Below are positions 25,583 to 34,773 of a stretch of DNA of 64,000 bases, one piece after another. The position numbers were made by a program, and so were the translations under genes. Source of the DNA: Sphingomonas sp. GM_Shp_1 (GTDB taxonomy: Bacteria > Pseudomonadota > Alphaproteobacteria > Sphingomonadales > Sphingomonadaceae); assembly GCF_026540895.1 (NCBI RefSeq), contig NZ_JALNUR010000018.1:1-64000 (forward strand), given 5' to 3'. How positions within the stretch are numbered: position 1 is the first letter of the stretch; the number at the start of each line of letters is the position of its first letter. The notes under the pieces are model-generated. The model was given only the letters and a program-made list of their open reading frames with translations, ran no database searches and was not told the origin of the DNA.

Positions 25583-26338
25583 TCAGATCTTCAGATGCGC
25601 GGTTCGATCGCGCTTCGCCGCGAGCGCCTGTCGCACTTCGGCGACCGCGCGGGCTTCACTGGCGATCAGCAGGCCTTCGAGTGCCGCCGTCAGATGCCGC
25701 TGCATCGCCGCCCGCGCGGCGAGCGAGTCCCGCGCCCGCAGCGCTTCCAGAATGGCAGCATGATGCTCGACGATGGGACGCACGTCGATCGCGCGCACCT
25801 TGGCATCGAGCAAAGCGCTTTCCGCCGACCGCTCGCGCTGCTCCCACAGGCGGTCGATGGTTTCGAGAATGGCGCTGTTCCGGGTGACCCGCGCGATCAG
25901 TGTATGGAAGGCGCGGTCAGCCCGAAAGGCGCCGCCGACCTCGTTATTTTCCTCCTCGATCGCGTCGACCAGCGCGGCGAGTTCGTCCAGTTCGGCATCG
26001 GTGATCTGCGACGCGGCGAGCGCGGCCGATTCGGGCTCGAACAGCAGGCGCGCCTCGGCGACTTCCATGGCGGACACGCCGAAATCGGGGGTCTCGCCCT
26101 GCCCGGGCAGCGCGACGACATGCGCGCCCGAACCAATGCGGACCTCGATAAAACCCTGTACCTCCAACGCGATCAGCGCTTCCCGGATGACCGGACGGCT
26201 GACGTCGAAGCGCGCCGCCAGTTCGCGCTCGGCGGGCATGCGGGTCCCGACCGGATAGCGGCCTTCGACCAGTTCGGCGATCAGCGTGCGGGCCAGTTCC
26301 CGGTAGAGGCGGTCCTGCGTCGTGGGTGTGTTGTCCAT
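25583..26338 (-). CDS. GntR/FadR-family transcriptional regulator
   Basis: The 251-residue protein has a canonical N-terminal winged helix (LYRELARTLIAELVEGRYPVG, then MPAERELAARFDVSRPVIREAL and VQGFIEVRIGSGAHVV) and a C-terminal FCD domain with DRAFHTLIA and VEHHAAILEAL containing metal-binding His residues. Such proteins respond to sugar acids, hexuronates or other carboxylates. It is upstream of and co-oriented with the TonB receptor and GH89 genes, and is the obvious candidate to control them. The start is uncertain between ATG 26338 and ATG 26347 because neither has a clear Shine-Dalgarno sequence. Confidence 0.9.
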   Translation of the reverse strand: MDNTPTTQDRLYRELARTLIAELVEGRYPVGTRMPAERELAARFDVSRPVIREALIALEVQGFIEVRIGSGAHVVALPGQGETPDFGVSAMEVAEARLLFEPESAALAASQITDAELDELAALVDAIEEENNEVGGAFRADRAFHTLIARVTRNSAILETIDRLWEQRERSAESALLDAKVRAIDVRPIVEHHAAILEALRARDSLAARAAMQRHLTAALEGLLIASEARAVAEVRQALAAKRDRTAHLKI

Positions 26339-26400
26339 CACGACCATTATTGGGGGCGTGGACGCATATCGGTCAAGCATTTGCGTCGGACAGAGCGGCC

Positions 26401-27909
26401 CTATGCGGTGGCCAGATAGGCGGTCAGACGCTCGACCGTGCGCTCGGGCACGTGCAGGCCCAGCTTGCTTCGGCGATAGAGAATATCCTCCGCCGTCCGC
26501 GCCCATTCGACGCGGACCAGATAATCGACTTCCGCGCCATATAGTCCGCCGCCCAGATCGGGCCCGAGGTCCGCCACGGTCCGCGCCGGACCCAGCAGGT
26601 CGGCGACCCGCGTGCCATAGGCCCGCGCCAGCCGTCGCAAGAGGACGGGTGGCAGGGCTGGGCGTTCGGCCTGTAGCTCGCGAAGGAAACGCTCGAAATC
26701 CGCATCCGCCATGTCGCCGCCGGGCAGGGCCGCCCCGGCCGTCCAATCGCCGCTCGCTTGGCGAAGGAAGGGCGCAAGTTCGGACAGGGCATGTTCGGCC
26801 AGCTTGCGATAGGTGGTGATCTTGCCGCCGAAGATATTGAGCATCGGCGCATGGTCTTCACCCGCCGGACCGATATCGAGGTCGAGGACATAGTCGCGCG
26901 TCACCGCCGAGGCGTCGGCGGCGTGATCGTCATAGAGCGGGCGGATACCGGCATAGCTCCATGCGATATCCGCCTCGCCGGTCTTCACGGAAAAATAGCG
27001 GTTGATGGTGTCGAGCAGATAAGCGGTTTCGCCCGCGCTGATCGATGCCTTGGCCGGAGCCTCTGTCCAGGGCTGGTCGGTCGTACCGACCAGCGTGAAA
27101 CGGCCTTCATAGGGGATGGCGAAGACGATCCGGCGATCGTCGTTCTGGAGCATGAAGGCGTGCTCGCCGTCATAGAGGCGCGGCACGACGATATGGCTGC
27201 CCTTCACCAGCCGCACGCCGCGATCCCTTCGCGTACCGTGCGCCCGCCCGATCACATCCGCGACCCAGGGGCCCGATGCGTTGACGAGGATGCGCGCCCG
27301 AACCGTGCGGCTGCCGCCTTCTCCCTCGATCGTCGCGATCCAGCCGCCGCCCTCTCGCCGTGCCTCGATCAGGCGGGTTCGGGTCTCGATCCTTGCGCCA
27401 CGCTCCGCCGCGTCGAGCGCGTTGAGGACGACCAGGCGGCTGTCCTCGACCCAGCAGTCCGAATAGACGAACGCCTTGCCCGTCCGCGCGGAAAGCCCGG
27501 CGCCCAGCGGCGACCGGTCGAGCCGGATCGTCCGTGTGCCCGGCAGACGAACCCGGCCGCCCAGATGATCGTAGAGAAACAGCCCCAGGCGGACCATCCA
27601 GGCGGGTCGCGGCGAACGGTTCTGCGGCAGGACGAAAGACAGCGGCCAGATGATGTGCGGGGCCATCGCCAACAGCCGTTCGCGCTCGATCAGCGCCTCT
27701 CGCACCAGGCGGAACTCACCATATTCCAGATAGCGCAGCCCGCCATGGATCAGCTTGGTCGAGGCGGACGAGGTGTGGCTGGCCAGATCCTCCTGCTCGA
27801 CCAGCAGGACGGACAGGCCGCGCCCGGCGGCGTCGCGGGCGATCCCGGCCCCGTTGATCCCGCCGCCGACGATCAGCAGATCGACCGTCTCTTCGCTCTG
27901 GTCCGCCAT
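26401..27909 (-). CDS. glpD: Aerobic glycerol-3-phosphate dehydrogenase
   Basis: The 502-residue flavoprotein has an N-terminal FAD-binding motif (DLLIVGGGINGAGIARDAAG), the family block SASTKLIHGGLRYLEYGEF, SFVLPQNRSPRP, a central VNASGPWV and FAIPYEGRFTLVGTTD, and a C-terminal helical domain (VRVEWARTAEDILYRRSKLGL). It oxidises sn-glycerol 3-phosphate to dihydroxyacetone phosphate at the inner membrane and passes electrons to quinone. It is divergent from glpK across a 77-base gap, which gives a compact glycerol-catabolism pair that probably shares a regulatory region. Confidence 0.95.
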   Translation of the reverse strand: MADQSEETVDLLIVGGGINGAGIARDAAGRGLSVLLVEQEDLASHTSSASTKLIHGGLRYLEYGEFRLVREALIERERLLAMAPHIIWPLSFVLPQNRSPRPAWMVRLGLFLYDHLGGRVRLPGTRTIRLDRSPLGAGLSARTGKAFVYSDCWVEDSRLVVLNALDAAERGARIETRTRLIEARREGGGWIATIEGEGGSRTVRARILVNASGPWVADVIGRAHGTRRDRGVRLVKGSHIVVPRLYDGEHAFMLQNDDRRIVFAIPYEGRFTLVGTTDQPWTEAPAKASISAGETAYLLDTINRYFSVKTGEADIAWSYAGIRPLYDDHAADASAVTRDYVLDLDIGPAGEDHAPMLNIFGGKITTYRKLAEHALSELAPFLRQASGDWTAGAALPGGDMADADFERFLRELQAERPALPPVLLRRLARAYGTRVADLLGPARTVADLGPDLGGGLYGAEVDYLVRVEWARTAEDILYRRSKLGLHVPERTVERLTAYLATA

Positions 27910-27986
27910 GCCGCCTGTCCCTATCCTCTACGGCGGCAAGGCTACACCATGCCGGGCATAAGCGAAAATGACAGGAGGGGTCAGCG

Positions 27987-29477
27987 ATGGGGTCGCATAT
28001 TCTGGTGATCGATCAGGGGACGACCTCGACCCGCAGCATCGTCTTCGATCGCATGGCGCGTCGCGTCGCCATCGCCCAGGCCGAATTCGCGCAGCATTAT
28101 CCCGAGCGTGGCTGGGTCGAGCATGACCCGGAGGACATATGGCGCGACGTGCTCGCCACCGCGCGCCGGGCCATCGCCGAAAGCGGCGTCGGGGCCGCCG
28201 GGATCGGAGCGATCGGCATCACCAACCAGCGTGAGACGGTCCTGGTCTGGGACCGGGCCACGGGCGCGCCGATCCACCGGGCGATCGTCTGGCAGGATCG
28301 GCGCGGCACTGATCTCTGCCAGACCCTCAAGGCCGATGGGGCGGAGGAACTGGTGCGTGAGCGGACCGGGTTGCTGATCGATCCCTATTTCTCCGCGACC
28401 AAGCTCGCCTGGCTGCTCGACCATGTCGATGGCGCGCGCGAACGGGCGGAGCGGGGCGAACTGGCCTTCGGGACGATCGACAGCTTCCTGCTCTGGCGGC
28501 TGACCGGCGGGGCGGTGCACGCGACCGACGTGACCAATGCCAGCCGCACGATGCTGTTCGACATTCATCGCGGCGAATGGGACGCGGACCTCTGCCGCCT
28601 GTTGCGCGTGCCCATGGCGATGCTGCCGCAGGTCCATGACAATGCGCATGTCTATGGCACCACCGCGCCCGACCTGCTGGGTGCGGCGATCCCGATCGCG
28701 GGGATGGCGGGGGATCAGCAGGCGGCGTTATTCGGACAGGCCTGTTTCCGGCATGGCATGGCCAAGTCCACCTACGGCACCGGCTGTTTCCTGCTGCTCA
28801 ATACGGGCGAGACGGCCGTCGCCTCGCGCCACCGCCTGTTGACCACGCCCGCCTATCGGTTGAACGGCGTGACGACTTATGCGCTGGAGGGATCGATCTT
28901 CGTCGCTGGCGCGGCGGTGAAGTGGCTGCGCGACGGGCTGGGCGTCATCACCCATGCCAGCCAGACCGACGATCTGGCGACCCAGGTGCCCGACAGCCAC
29001 GGCGTCTATATGGTTCCCGCATTCGTCGGCATGGGCGCGCCCTATTGGCAGCCGGATGCGCGCGGTGCGATCTATGGCCTGACGCTGGGGGCCAGTGCGG
29101 CGCATCTGGCGCGCGCGGCGCTGGAGTCCGTCGCCTATCAGACGATGGATCTGGTCGCGGCGATGAAGGCCGATGCGGGCGAGGGCCCCGCGATCCTGCG
29201 GGTCGATGGCGGGATGGCGGCGAACGACTGGCTCTGCCGGTTCCTCGCCAACATGATCGATACGGCGGTGGAGCGCCCCGCCGATCTGGAGACGACCGCG
29301 CGGGGGGCGGCCTTTCATGCGGGGCTCGCGATCGGGCTGTGGTCGGGGCTGGACAAGTTGGAGCGGCTCTGGTCGCGGGAGCGATGCTTCGAGCCCGCGA
29401 TGACGGAGCAGGCGCGTGCGCCCTTGGTGGCGGGATGGCGCGATGCGGTGGCGCGGACGCTCGCCCCGGCGGTGTGA
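27987..29477 (+). CDS. glpK: Glycerol kinase
   Basis: The 496-residue FGGY-family kinase begins with [15 protein letters not shown] (phosphate-binding loop). It has the diagnostic [78 protein letters not shown] and the C-terminal [19 protein letters not shown] signatures. It phosphorylates glycerol to glycerol 3-phosphate, the substrate of the divergently encoded GlpD. The ATG at 27987 follows AGGAGGGG. No glycerol facilitator gene is adjacent. Confidence 0.96.
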   Translation: MGSHILVIDQGTTSTRSIVFDRMARRVAIAQAEFAQHYPERGWVEHDPEDIWRDVLATARRAIAESGVGAAGIGAIGITNQRETVLVWDRATGAPIHRAIVWQDRRGTDLCQTLKADGAEELVRERTGLLIDPYFSATKLAWLLDHVDGARERAERGELAFGTIDSFLLWRLTGGAVHATDVTNASRTMLFDIHRGEWDADLCRLLRVPMAMLPQVHDNAHVYGTTAPDLLGAAIPIAGMAGDQQAALFGQACFRHGMAKSTYGTGCFLLLNTGETAVASRHRLLTTPAYRLNGVTTYALEGSIFVAGAAVKWLRDGLGVITHASQTDDLATQVPDSHGVYMVPAFVGMGAPYWQPDARGAIYGLTLGASAAHLARAALESVAYQTMDLVAAMKADAGEGPAILRVDGGMAANDWLCRFLANMIDTAVERPADLETTARGAAFHAGLAIGLWSGLDKLERLWSRERCFEPAMTEQARAPLVAGWRDAVARTLAPAV

Positions 29478-29492
29478 ACCGGCCCCGGCCCG

Positions 29493-30632
29493 TCAGGCCG
29501 CCGGGATCGTCATCTCGAAGGTCGTCTCGGCGATGGGCAGCAGCGTCAGGTCGCCGCCATGCGCCCTGGCGATCCGGCGGGCGAGGGTCAGGCCGATGCC
29601 CGATCCTTCGGGCTTGGTGGTGTGGAAGGGGCGGAAGATGCGGGCCCGTTCGGGCGCCGCGACGCCGCCCCCGCTATCGGCCACGCTGACCCGGAAGCTT
29701 TTGCCATCCCCTTGGAAGGAGAGGGTGACCCTGGGCGCGACCGATCCCTCCAGCGCGGCTTCCGCCGCGTTCTGGAGCAACGCCCAGACCGCCTGGGTCA
29801 TCTGATCCCGGTCGCAGGTGCCGATGATGCCCTGCGGCACCCGGATCGACAGGGCGACGCGCCCCTCGAAGCGTTCGGCGAACAGGCGGCCCAAATCCTC
29901 CGCCAAGATGACGGGGAGCAGCGGCGTGCGCACCGGCATCGGCAGGCGGGCCAGCATTCGATAGGCGCGGGTGAAGCGCTCCAGCCCCTCGATCCGCCGC
30001 GCCAGGGTCGACAATATGCCCGGCAGCCGCCGGTCGGACCGTTCCGCCGCGACCAGTGCGCTGTCCGCCAGCGAGACGATCGGCGACAAGCCGTTGAGCA
30101 GTTCGTGGCCGAGGATATCGATCATCTCGTTATCCGCATGGGCTTCTGCCGCCCGCCGCTCCACCTCGATATCGATAAGGATCACCAGCGCCTGCTCGCT
30201 GCTCGCGACCCGCTCGATCCGCCAGCTTCGCCCTTCGTGGCGCAACCGGCTCTCCCGGGGATCGAGCAGCGCGGGCGGGGTCGGGGTCAGCCGGTCGTCG
30301 GTCGCGAACAGGGTGCGGCTGGCCCGGTTGATCGCCCGCGCCCGCCCGCGATCGATGCGCAGCAGGGGCAGCGGGATCTGGTCGAACAGCGCGGCCAGCG
30401 GCGGGCCATCGTCGGCAGTCCGCACGGCTTCGGACGATCCGGGCGAAACGGGCCGCCGCGCGATCGTCCAGCACGCCGCCAGGATTGCCCAGACGGCGCA
30501 CAGGCTCAGCCCCAGCACCGACGCGAACATGCCGTTCTGCCACGCCAGCACCAGTAGGGCCCCGCTGCCGGTCAGCGCCAGCGCGGTGAGCGCGGTCGCG
30601 ATCATCCGGGCATGGAGCCGATCAAAGCCCAT
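29493..30632 (-). CDS. Membrane sensor histidine kinase (NtrY-like)
   Basis: The 379-residue protein has two N-terminal membrane helices (residues about 10-60) with almost no periplasmic loop, a PAS-like region, the H-box DILGHELLNGLSPI and a HATPase domain with LLQNAAEAAL (N box), VADSGGGV (G1) and GSGIGLTLARRIARAHGG (G2). The HELLN form resembles NtrY-type kinases. Its ATG overlaps the end of the upstream regulator gene by 11 bases, so kinase and regulator are one leftward operon. With only short hydrophobic segments exposed, it may sense an event within or at the membrane. It is divergent from the MacAB-TolC-like operon, which it probably controls. Confidence 0.86.
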   Translation of the reverse strand: MGFDRLHARMIATALTALALTGSGALLVLAWQNGMFASVLGLSLCAVWAILAACWTIARRPVSPGSSEAVRTADDGPPLAALFDQIPLPLLRIDRGRARAINRASRTLFATDDRLTPTPPALLDPRESRLRHEGRSWRIERVASSEQALVILIDIEVERRAAEAHADNEMIDILGHELLNGLSPIVSLADSALVAAERSDRRLPGILSTLARRIEGLERFTRAYRMLARLPMPVRTPLLPVILAEDLGRLFAERFEGRVALSIRVPQGIIGTCDRDQMTQAVWALLQNAAEAALEGSVAPRVTLSFQGDGKSFRVSVADSGGGVAAPERARIFRPFHTTKPEGSGIGLTLARRIARAHGGDLTLLPIAETTFEMTIPAA

Positions 30633-31938
30633 GTCGTGCCATCCGTCGATAAAGCGCACCCCGGCTGAGCCCCAGCGCATGCGCCGCCTGGGTGACATTG
30701 TGATGATGCTCGACCAGCGCGGCCTCGATCATGGTCCGCTCGGTCTCGTCCAGGTCGAAGCTCACCCGGCCCGGAGTGGCGGCCGAAGCGATGGGCGCCG
30801 CGGGGGCGAGAAGCGCGGCCTCGATCACGCCGTCATCGCCGAGCAGCAGCGCGCGCTCGATCGCAGCGGCCAGCCCCCGGGCTTCGTCGGGCCAATGCGC
30901 GGTGGCGAACAGTGCCTCGGCGGCGGGGGTGAAGCGGGGCAGGGGGCGGCCATGCCGTTCCGCCGCGACCCGCGCGAAATGGCGGGCGAGGACGGGGATG
31001 TCGGCGCGCCGCTGATCGAGCGAGGGGGCGGCGATCTCCACCGTCGCGATCCGCCGGGCGAGCGCGGGGGTGATGGCGCGGGCATCGTCGGCAATGGCGA
31101 TGAAGCGATCCGCCGCCGACAGCCGGTCGAGCAGCCGCGCCTGTCCGATCGCGTCGAGTTGATCCGGGTAGCGCAGCAGCCAGGTCGCGCCATTGCCACC
31201 CCCGTCCAGCCGGTCCCAGGCCTGCGGGTCGCGTAGGTCGATCCGCGTCATGGGGCGATGCGGCCCCGCCGATGCGGCGTGGATCGCGGCGGCGATCAGG
31301 CTGCGTCCCGCGCCCGATGGCCCGGTGACGACCACCCCGGCCATGGTCGGACCTATCCGGCGGATCATCGTGCGGACATGCTCGATCGCGGCACTGTCGC
31401 CCAGCAGGCGGACGGGTTCGGCGGCGGGGGAAGGGGCGTCGGCGATATGGGCCTGGTCCACCGGCGCCGGGCGTCGCCGGACCGCGACCTCGATCTTGGC
31501 GATCAGTTCGGCATTGCGCCACGGCTTCATCACGAAGTCGCGCGCGCCCGCCTGCATCGCGGTGACGGCCAGCCGGATGCCGCTATGCGCCGTGATCACG
31601 ATGATGCACGCGGCGGGATCATCCGCCAGCAGCCGGGCGAGCATGGTCAGCCCCTCTCCGCCGTCGGTGCGACCGGCCGCATAGTTCAGGTCGAGCAGGA
31701 TCGCATCATATCGCCGCGCTGCCAGCCGCGAGAAACCTTCCTCCGGCCCGTTCGCCACGTCCAGCCGGTGCCCGGCCAGATCGATCGCGATGGCCAGCGA
31801 TTCGGCGATGCGCGGATTGTCGTCGATGACCAGGATCGAAAGCGGGCTTGACCCGTCTTCCGACCGTCCATTTGTGGACGGTGCGTTCGGTCCCGAACGG
31901 TCGGATTCGGCGATGGTGGAGGAAAGTGGCGGTTTCAT
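30622..31938 (-). CDS. NtrX-like response regulator with degenerate AAA+ domain and Fis-type HTH
   Basis: The 438-residue protein has a receiver domain (ILVIDDNPRIAESLAIAI, phosphoacceptor Asp83 in LLDLNY, Lys in VMKPW), an AAA+-like central domain and a Fis-type C-terminal helix-turn-helix (AALVEHHHNVTQAAHALGLSRGALYRRM). The central domain is eroded. Walker A reads GPSGAGRS with Arg in place of the invariant Lys. The Walker B equivalent reads GATWLLRYPDQL without the Asp-Glu. The GAFTGA loop that contacts sigma-54 is absent. It is therefore unlikely to remodel sigma-54 and more likely acts as a conventional DNA-binding regulator, probably on the divergent efflux operon 42 bases away. It is co-transcribed with the kinase gene. 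Confidence 0.86.
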   Translation of the reverse strand: MKPPLSSTIAESDRSGPNAPSTNGRSEDGSSPLSILVIDDNPRIAESLAIAIDLAGHRLDVANGPEEGFSRLAARRYDAILLDLNYAAGRTDGGEGLTMLARLLADDPAACIIVITAHSGIRLAVTAMQAGARDFVMKPWRNAELIAKIEVAVRRRPAPVDQAHIADAPSPAAEPVRLLGDSAAIEHVRTMIRRIGPTMAGVVVTGPSGAGRSLIAAAIHAASAGPHRPMTRIDLRDPQAWDRLDGGGNGATWLLRYPDQLDAIGQARLLDRLSAADRFIAIADDARAITPALARRIATVEIAAPSLDQRRADIPVLARHFARVAAERHGRPLPRFTPAAEALFATAHWPDEARGLAAAIERALLLGDDGVIEAALLAPAAPIASAATPGRVSFDLDETERTMIEAALVEHHHNVTQAAHALGLSRGALYRRMARHGL

Positions 31939-31980
31939 AGCGCTTTAGGTTTTTCGGCCGTCCTGGGTGACATTGATCCC

Positions 31981-33285
31981 ATGATGACCGAACACAGCAC
32001 AGGCGCAAACACTTCCGCTGTCGGGGACGGCGGGCCGGCTCCGGGGGCGGCGATGGATCGCCGTATCGCGCGCAAGGCGACGCCCTGGTGGCGGCGCAAG
32101 CCGGTGATGATCGCGGCGCTGGTGATCGTGGCGGCGGTGCTGATCTGGCGCTTCCTGCCCGCCGCCGGTTCCACCGACATCGCCTCCGCCAATATCGAGA
32201 CGGGGGAGGTCACGCGCGCCGCTTTCGACGATTACCTGCCGGTGCGCGCCACCGTCACCCCGCGCGTGACGACCCTGGTCGGCGTGCTGTCGGGCGGGCA
32301 GGTCGAGAAGCTGCTGGTGCAGGACGGCGAGATGGTGACCGAGGGACAGCCGCTCGCCACCCTCGCCAATCCGCAACTCAAGCTCGACGTGCTGACCCGC
32401 GAGGCGCAGATCGCCAGCCAGCTTGGCGGCGTCGCCAGCGAGGGGCTGGGGATCGAGCGCAACAAGCTCGACCGGGCGGGGCAGGTCGCGCAGGCCGAGT
32501 ATGACCTCATCAAGGCACGCCGCGACCTGGGCATTCGCCGCCAGCTTCACGACCAGGGGTTCCTGTCGGATGCGGGCGTGAAGAGCTTCGAGGAAGAGGC
32601 TGCCTATCAGGAGAAGCGCCTCGCCCAGTTGAGGTCGGGCCGCGCGACCGAGGCGCGGATCACCGCGACCCAGGCCGCCCGCCTGTCCGACACCCAGACG
32701 CGGCTGTCGGGCAATATGGCCGCGGTACGCGCGGGGCTCGAAGGGCTGACCATCCGCGCGCCGTCCGGCGGTCGGCTGACCAACTTCGTCATCCAGCCGG
32801 GCCAGACGCTGAAGCCCGGCGATCCGGCGGGACAGGTCGACAGCGAAGGCTCCTGGAAGCTGGTCGCTCAGGTCGACGAGTATTATCTCGGCCGCGTCGC
32901 GGTGGGGCAGACGGCGACGACTTCGGACGGCGCGAAGCTGACCGTGTCGAAGGTGCTTCCGGCCGTGAAGGACGGGCGGTTCCAGGTGGAACTGACCTTC
33001 GACCGCGCGCCTCAAGGGCTCAATCGCGGGCAGACCATCGACATCCGCATCACCCTGGGCGCGGCGAGCCGCGCGGTGGTGGCGCCGGTCGGCGGCTGGC
33101 TGGAGGCGGGGGGCAATTCGGCCTTCGTCCTCGATCCCGACGGTGCCCATGCCCGCCGCCGCAGCGTGAAGATCGGCCGCCGCAATCCCGAACAGGTGGA
33201 GATCCTCTCCGGCCTCAATCCCGGCGAACGCATCGTCATCAGCAACACCTCGTCCGTGAAGGGCGACATACTGAACATCCGATAA
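31981..33285 (+). CDS. Periplasmic adaptor (HlyD/MacA family) of an ABC efflux system
   Basis: The 434-residue protein has a cytoplasmic N-terminal tail, one membrane helix (VMIAALVIVAAVLIWRFLP), a biotinyl-lipoyl half (LLVQDGEMVTEGQPLATLANPQ), a long alpha-helical hairpin (about residues 140-250), the second lipoyl half (LTIRAPSGGRLTNFVIQPGQTL) and beta-barrel / membrane-proximal domains ending in VEILSGLNPGERIVIS. It links an inner-membrane ABC permease to TolC. It is the first gene of a five-gene rightward operon and is divergent from a two-component system. No strong Shine-Dalgarno sequence precedes 31981, and the second codon is also ATG. Confidence 0.9.
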   Translation: MMTEHSTGANTSAVGDGGPAPGAAMDRRIARKATPWWRRKPVMIAALVIVAAVLIWRFLPAAGSTDIASANIETGEVTRAAFDDYLPVRATVTPRVTTLVGVLSGGQVEKLLVQDGEMVTEGQPLATLANPQLKLDVLTREAQIASQLGGVASEGLGIERNKLDRAGQVAQAEYDLIKARRDLGIRRQLHDQGFLSDAGVKSFEEEAAYQEKRLAQLRSGRATEARITATQAARLSDTQTRLSGNMAAVRAGLEGLTIRAPSGGRLTNFVIQPGQTLKPGDPAGQVDSEGSWKLVAQVDEYYLGRVAVGQTATTSDGAKLTVSKVLPAVKDGRFQVELTFDRAPQGLNRGQTIDIRITLGAASRAVVAPVGGWLEAGGNSAFVLDPDGAHARRRSVKIGRRNPEQVEILSGLNPGERIVISNTSSVKGDILNIR

Positions 33286-33299
33286 GGGGGACTTGCATC

Positions 33300-33977
33300 A
33301 TGATCCGACTGGAAAATATTCAGCGCCGCTACGTCTCCGACGAGGTCGAGACGACCGCGCTCCACGATATCGACCTGCATGTCGCGCAAGGGGAATTCCT
33401 GGCCATCATGGGCCCCTCGGGCTGCGGCAAGTCGACCTTGCTCAACACGCTGGGCACGGTCGATCGGCCGACCGGCGGTCGCTATCTGTTCGGCGACCGT
33501 GACCTGGCGGCGATGGACGAGAAGGAACTGGCGAAGTTCCGCGCCGAGACGCTCGGCTTCGTGTTCCAGAGCTTCAACCTGATCGACGAGCTGACCATCG
33601 AGGAGAATGTGGCGCTGGGCCTGGCCTATCGCCGTGACGTGGGCGACCGGCGCGGCCGGGTGGCGGCGGCGATGGACAAGGTCGGCATCGCCCACCGCGC
33701 CCGTCACTTCCCGCACCAGCTTTCGGGTGGTCAGCAGCAGCGCGCCGCCATCGCCCGCGCCATCGTCGGCGATCCCAAGCTGATCCTGGCGGACGAGCCG
33801 ACCGGCAACCTCGACACCGCCAATGGCGAGCAGGTGATGAACATCCTGACCGGCCTGAACGAAGCGGGCGCGACCATCGTCATGGTCACCCACTCGCCCA
33901 GCCATGCCGACCTCGCCAAGCGCCGCATCGACATGCTCGACGGCCGCATCGTCGCCAGCGCCATGCGCGCGATCTGA
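33300..33977 (+). CDS. ABC transporter ATPase, MacB/LolD type
   Basis: The 225-residue ATPase has Walker A GPSGCGKST, Q-loop FVFQSFNLIDELTIEENV, signature LSGGQQQR, Walker B LILADEPTGNLD and H-loop MVTHS. These match the MacB/LolD/FtsE class, which drives mechanotransmission permeases rather than classical import or export channels. It follows the adaptor gene by 14 bases with an AAGGGGG ribosome binding site and precedes the GIN-domain gene. The dedicated permease lies one gene further on. Confidence 0.95.
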   Translation: MIRLENIQRRYVSDEVETTALHDIDLHVAQGEFLAIMGPSGCGKSTLLNTLGTVDRPTGGRYLFGDRDLAAMDEKELAKFRAETLGFVFQSFNLIDELTIEENVALGLAYRRDVGDRRGRVAAAMDKVGIAHRARHFPHQLSGGQQQRAAIARAIVGDPKLILADEPTGNLDTANGEQVMNILTGLNEAGATIVMVTHSPSHADLAKRRIDMLDGRIVASAMRAI

Positions 33978-33992
33978 CAAGGAGATTTCGTG

Positions 33993-34745
33993 ATGAAGAT
34001 GATGTCCGCCATCGCCCTTCTGTCCCTCGCCGCCGTCGCGGCTCCGGCGCAGGAAGGCGCGCAGGTCTCGCGTGATTTCGACATGCGCGGCTTCGACCGC
34101 ATCGAACTGAGCGGGTGCGATATCGTCACCGTGGCGATGGGATCGGCCTATGCCGTGACGGCGCGGGGGCGTGCCGCCAATATCGACAATCTGCGGATCG
34201 ACACGACCGGATCGACCCTGCGTATCCGCCGCCGGAACAACAGCTGCAACGGCCATGACCGGCGGGTCGCGATCACCGTCACCCTTCCGGCGCTGAAGGC
34301 GGTGGATGTCAGCGGTGCGGCGGAAATGAACCTGCCCGCGCTCGACGGCGCTGCCTTCGCGCTCGACGCGAGCGGGGCGGGCGTGGTTCGCCTTCCCGCC
34401 CTGCGAAGCGGTGCGGCCGGCTTCGGCCTGTCGGGGGCGAGCGAGGTGACGGTGCACAAGCTCGAGGCCGAGCGTGCGAACCTCGGCACTTCGGGCGCCA
34501 GCGTCCTTCGCATCGACGGCGCGGCGCGGCAGGTGACCATCGACAGCAGCGGGGCCAGCGTCCTCGATGCCCGTGGCCTGTCCGCGCCCGAGGCGACGAT
34601 CGACGCCAGTGGAACGGCCAAGGTCCGCGCGGGCAGCGCGCAACGGGTGCAGGTCGGTGCGAGCGGCATGGCGAACGTCTCCGTCGAGGGCGATCCGCAT
34701 TGCACCATTTCTAAGAGCGGGCTCGCCCGCGTCACCTGCGGCTGA
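33993..34745 (+). CDS. Exported GIN/DUF2807-type beta-helix protein
   Basis: The 250-residue protein has a signal peptide (MKMMSAIALLSLAAVAAPAQ), then FDRIELSGCDIVTVAMG and a repeating series of short turns built on the SGAS/SGAG motif (VDVSGAAEMNLPAL, DASGAGVVRLPAL, GLSGASEVTVHKL, GTSGASVLRIDG, DSSGASVLDARG, DASGTAKVRAG). This is the putative auto-transporter-adhesin head GIN domain, predicted to form a narrow parallel beta-helix. It is probably periplasmic or surface-attached. It sits between the ATPase and permease genes of an efflux operon, an unusual partner whose role is unknown. The ATG at 33993 follows GGAG at eight-base spacing; a GTG at 33990 is also possible. Confidence 0.85.
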   Translation: MKMMSAIALLSLAAVAAPAQEGAQVSRDFDMRGFDRIELSGCDIVTVAMGSAYAVTARGRAANIDNLRIDTTGSTLRIRRRNNSCNGHDRRVAITVTLPALKAVDVSGAAEMNLPALDGAAFALDASGAGVVRLPALRSGAAGFGLSGASEVTVHKLEAERANLGTSGASVLRIDGAARQVTIDSSGASVLDARGLSAPEATIDASGTAKVRAGSAQRVQVGASGMANVSVEGDPHCTISKSGLARVTCG

Positions 34746-34773
34746 TGCCGGGGATCATGGGGGAGATCGGATC

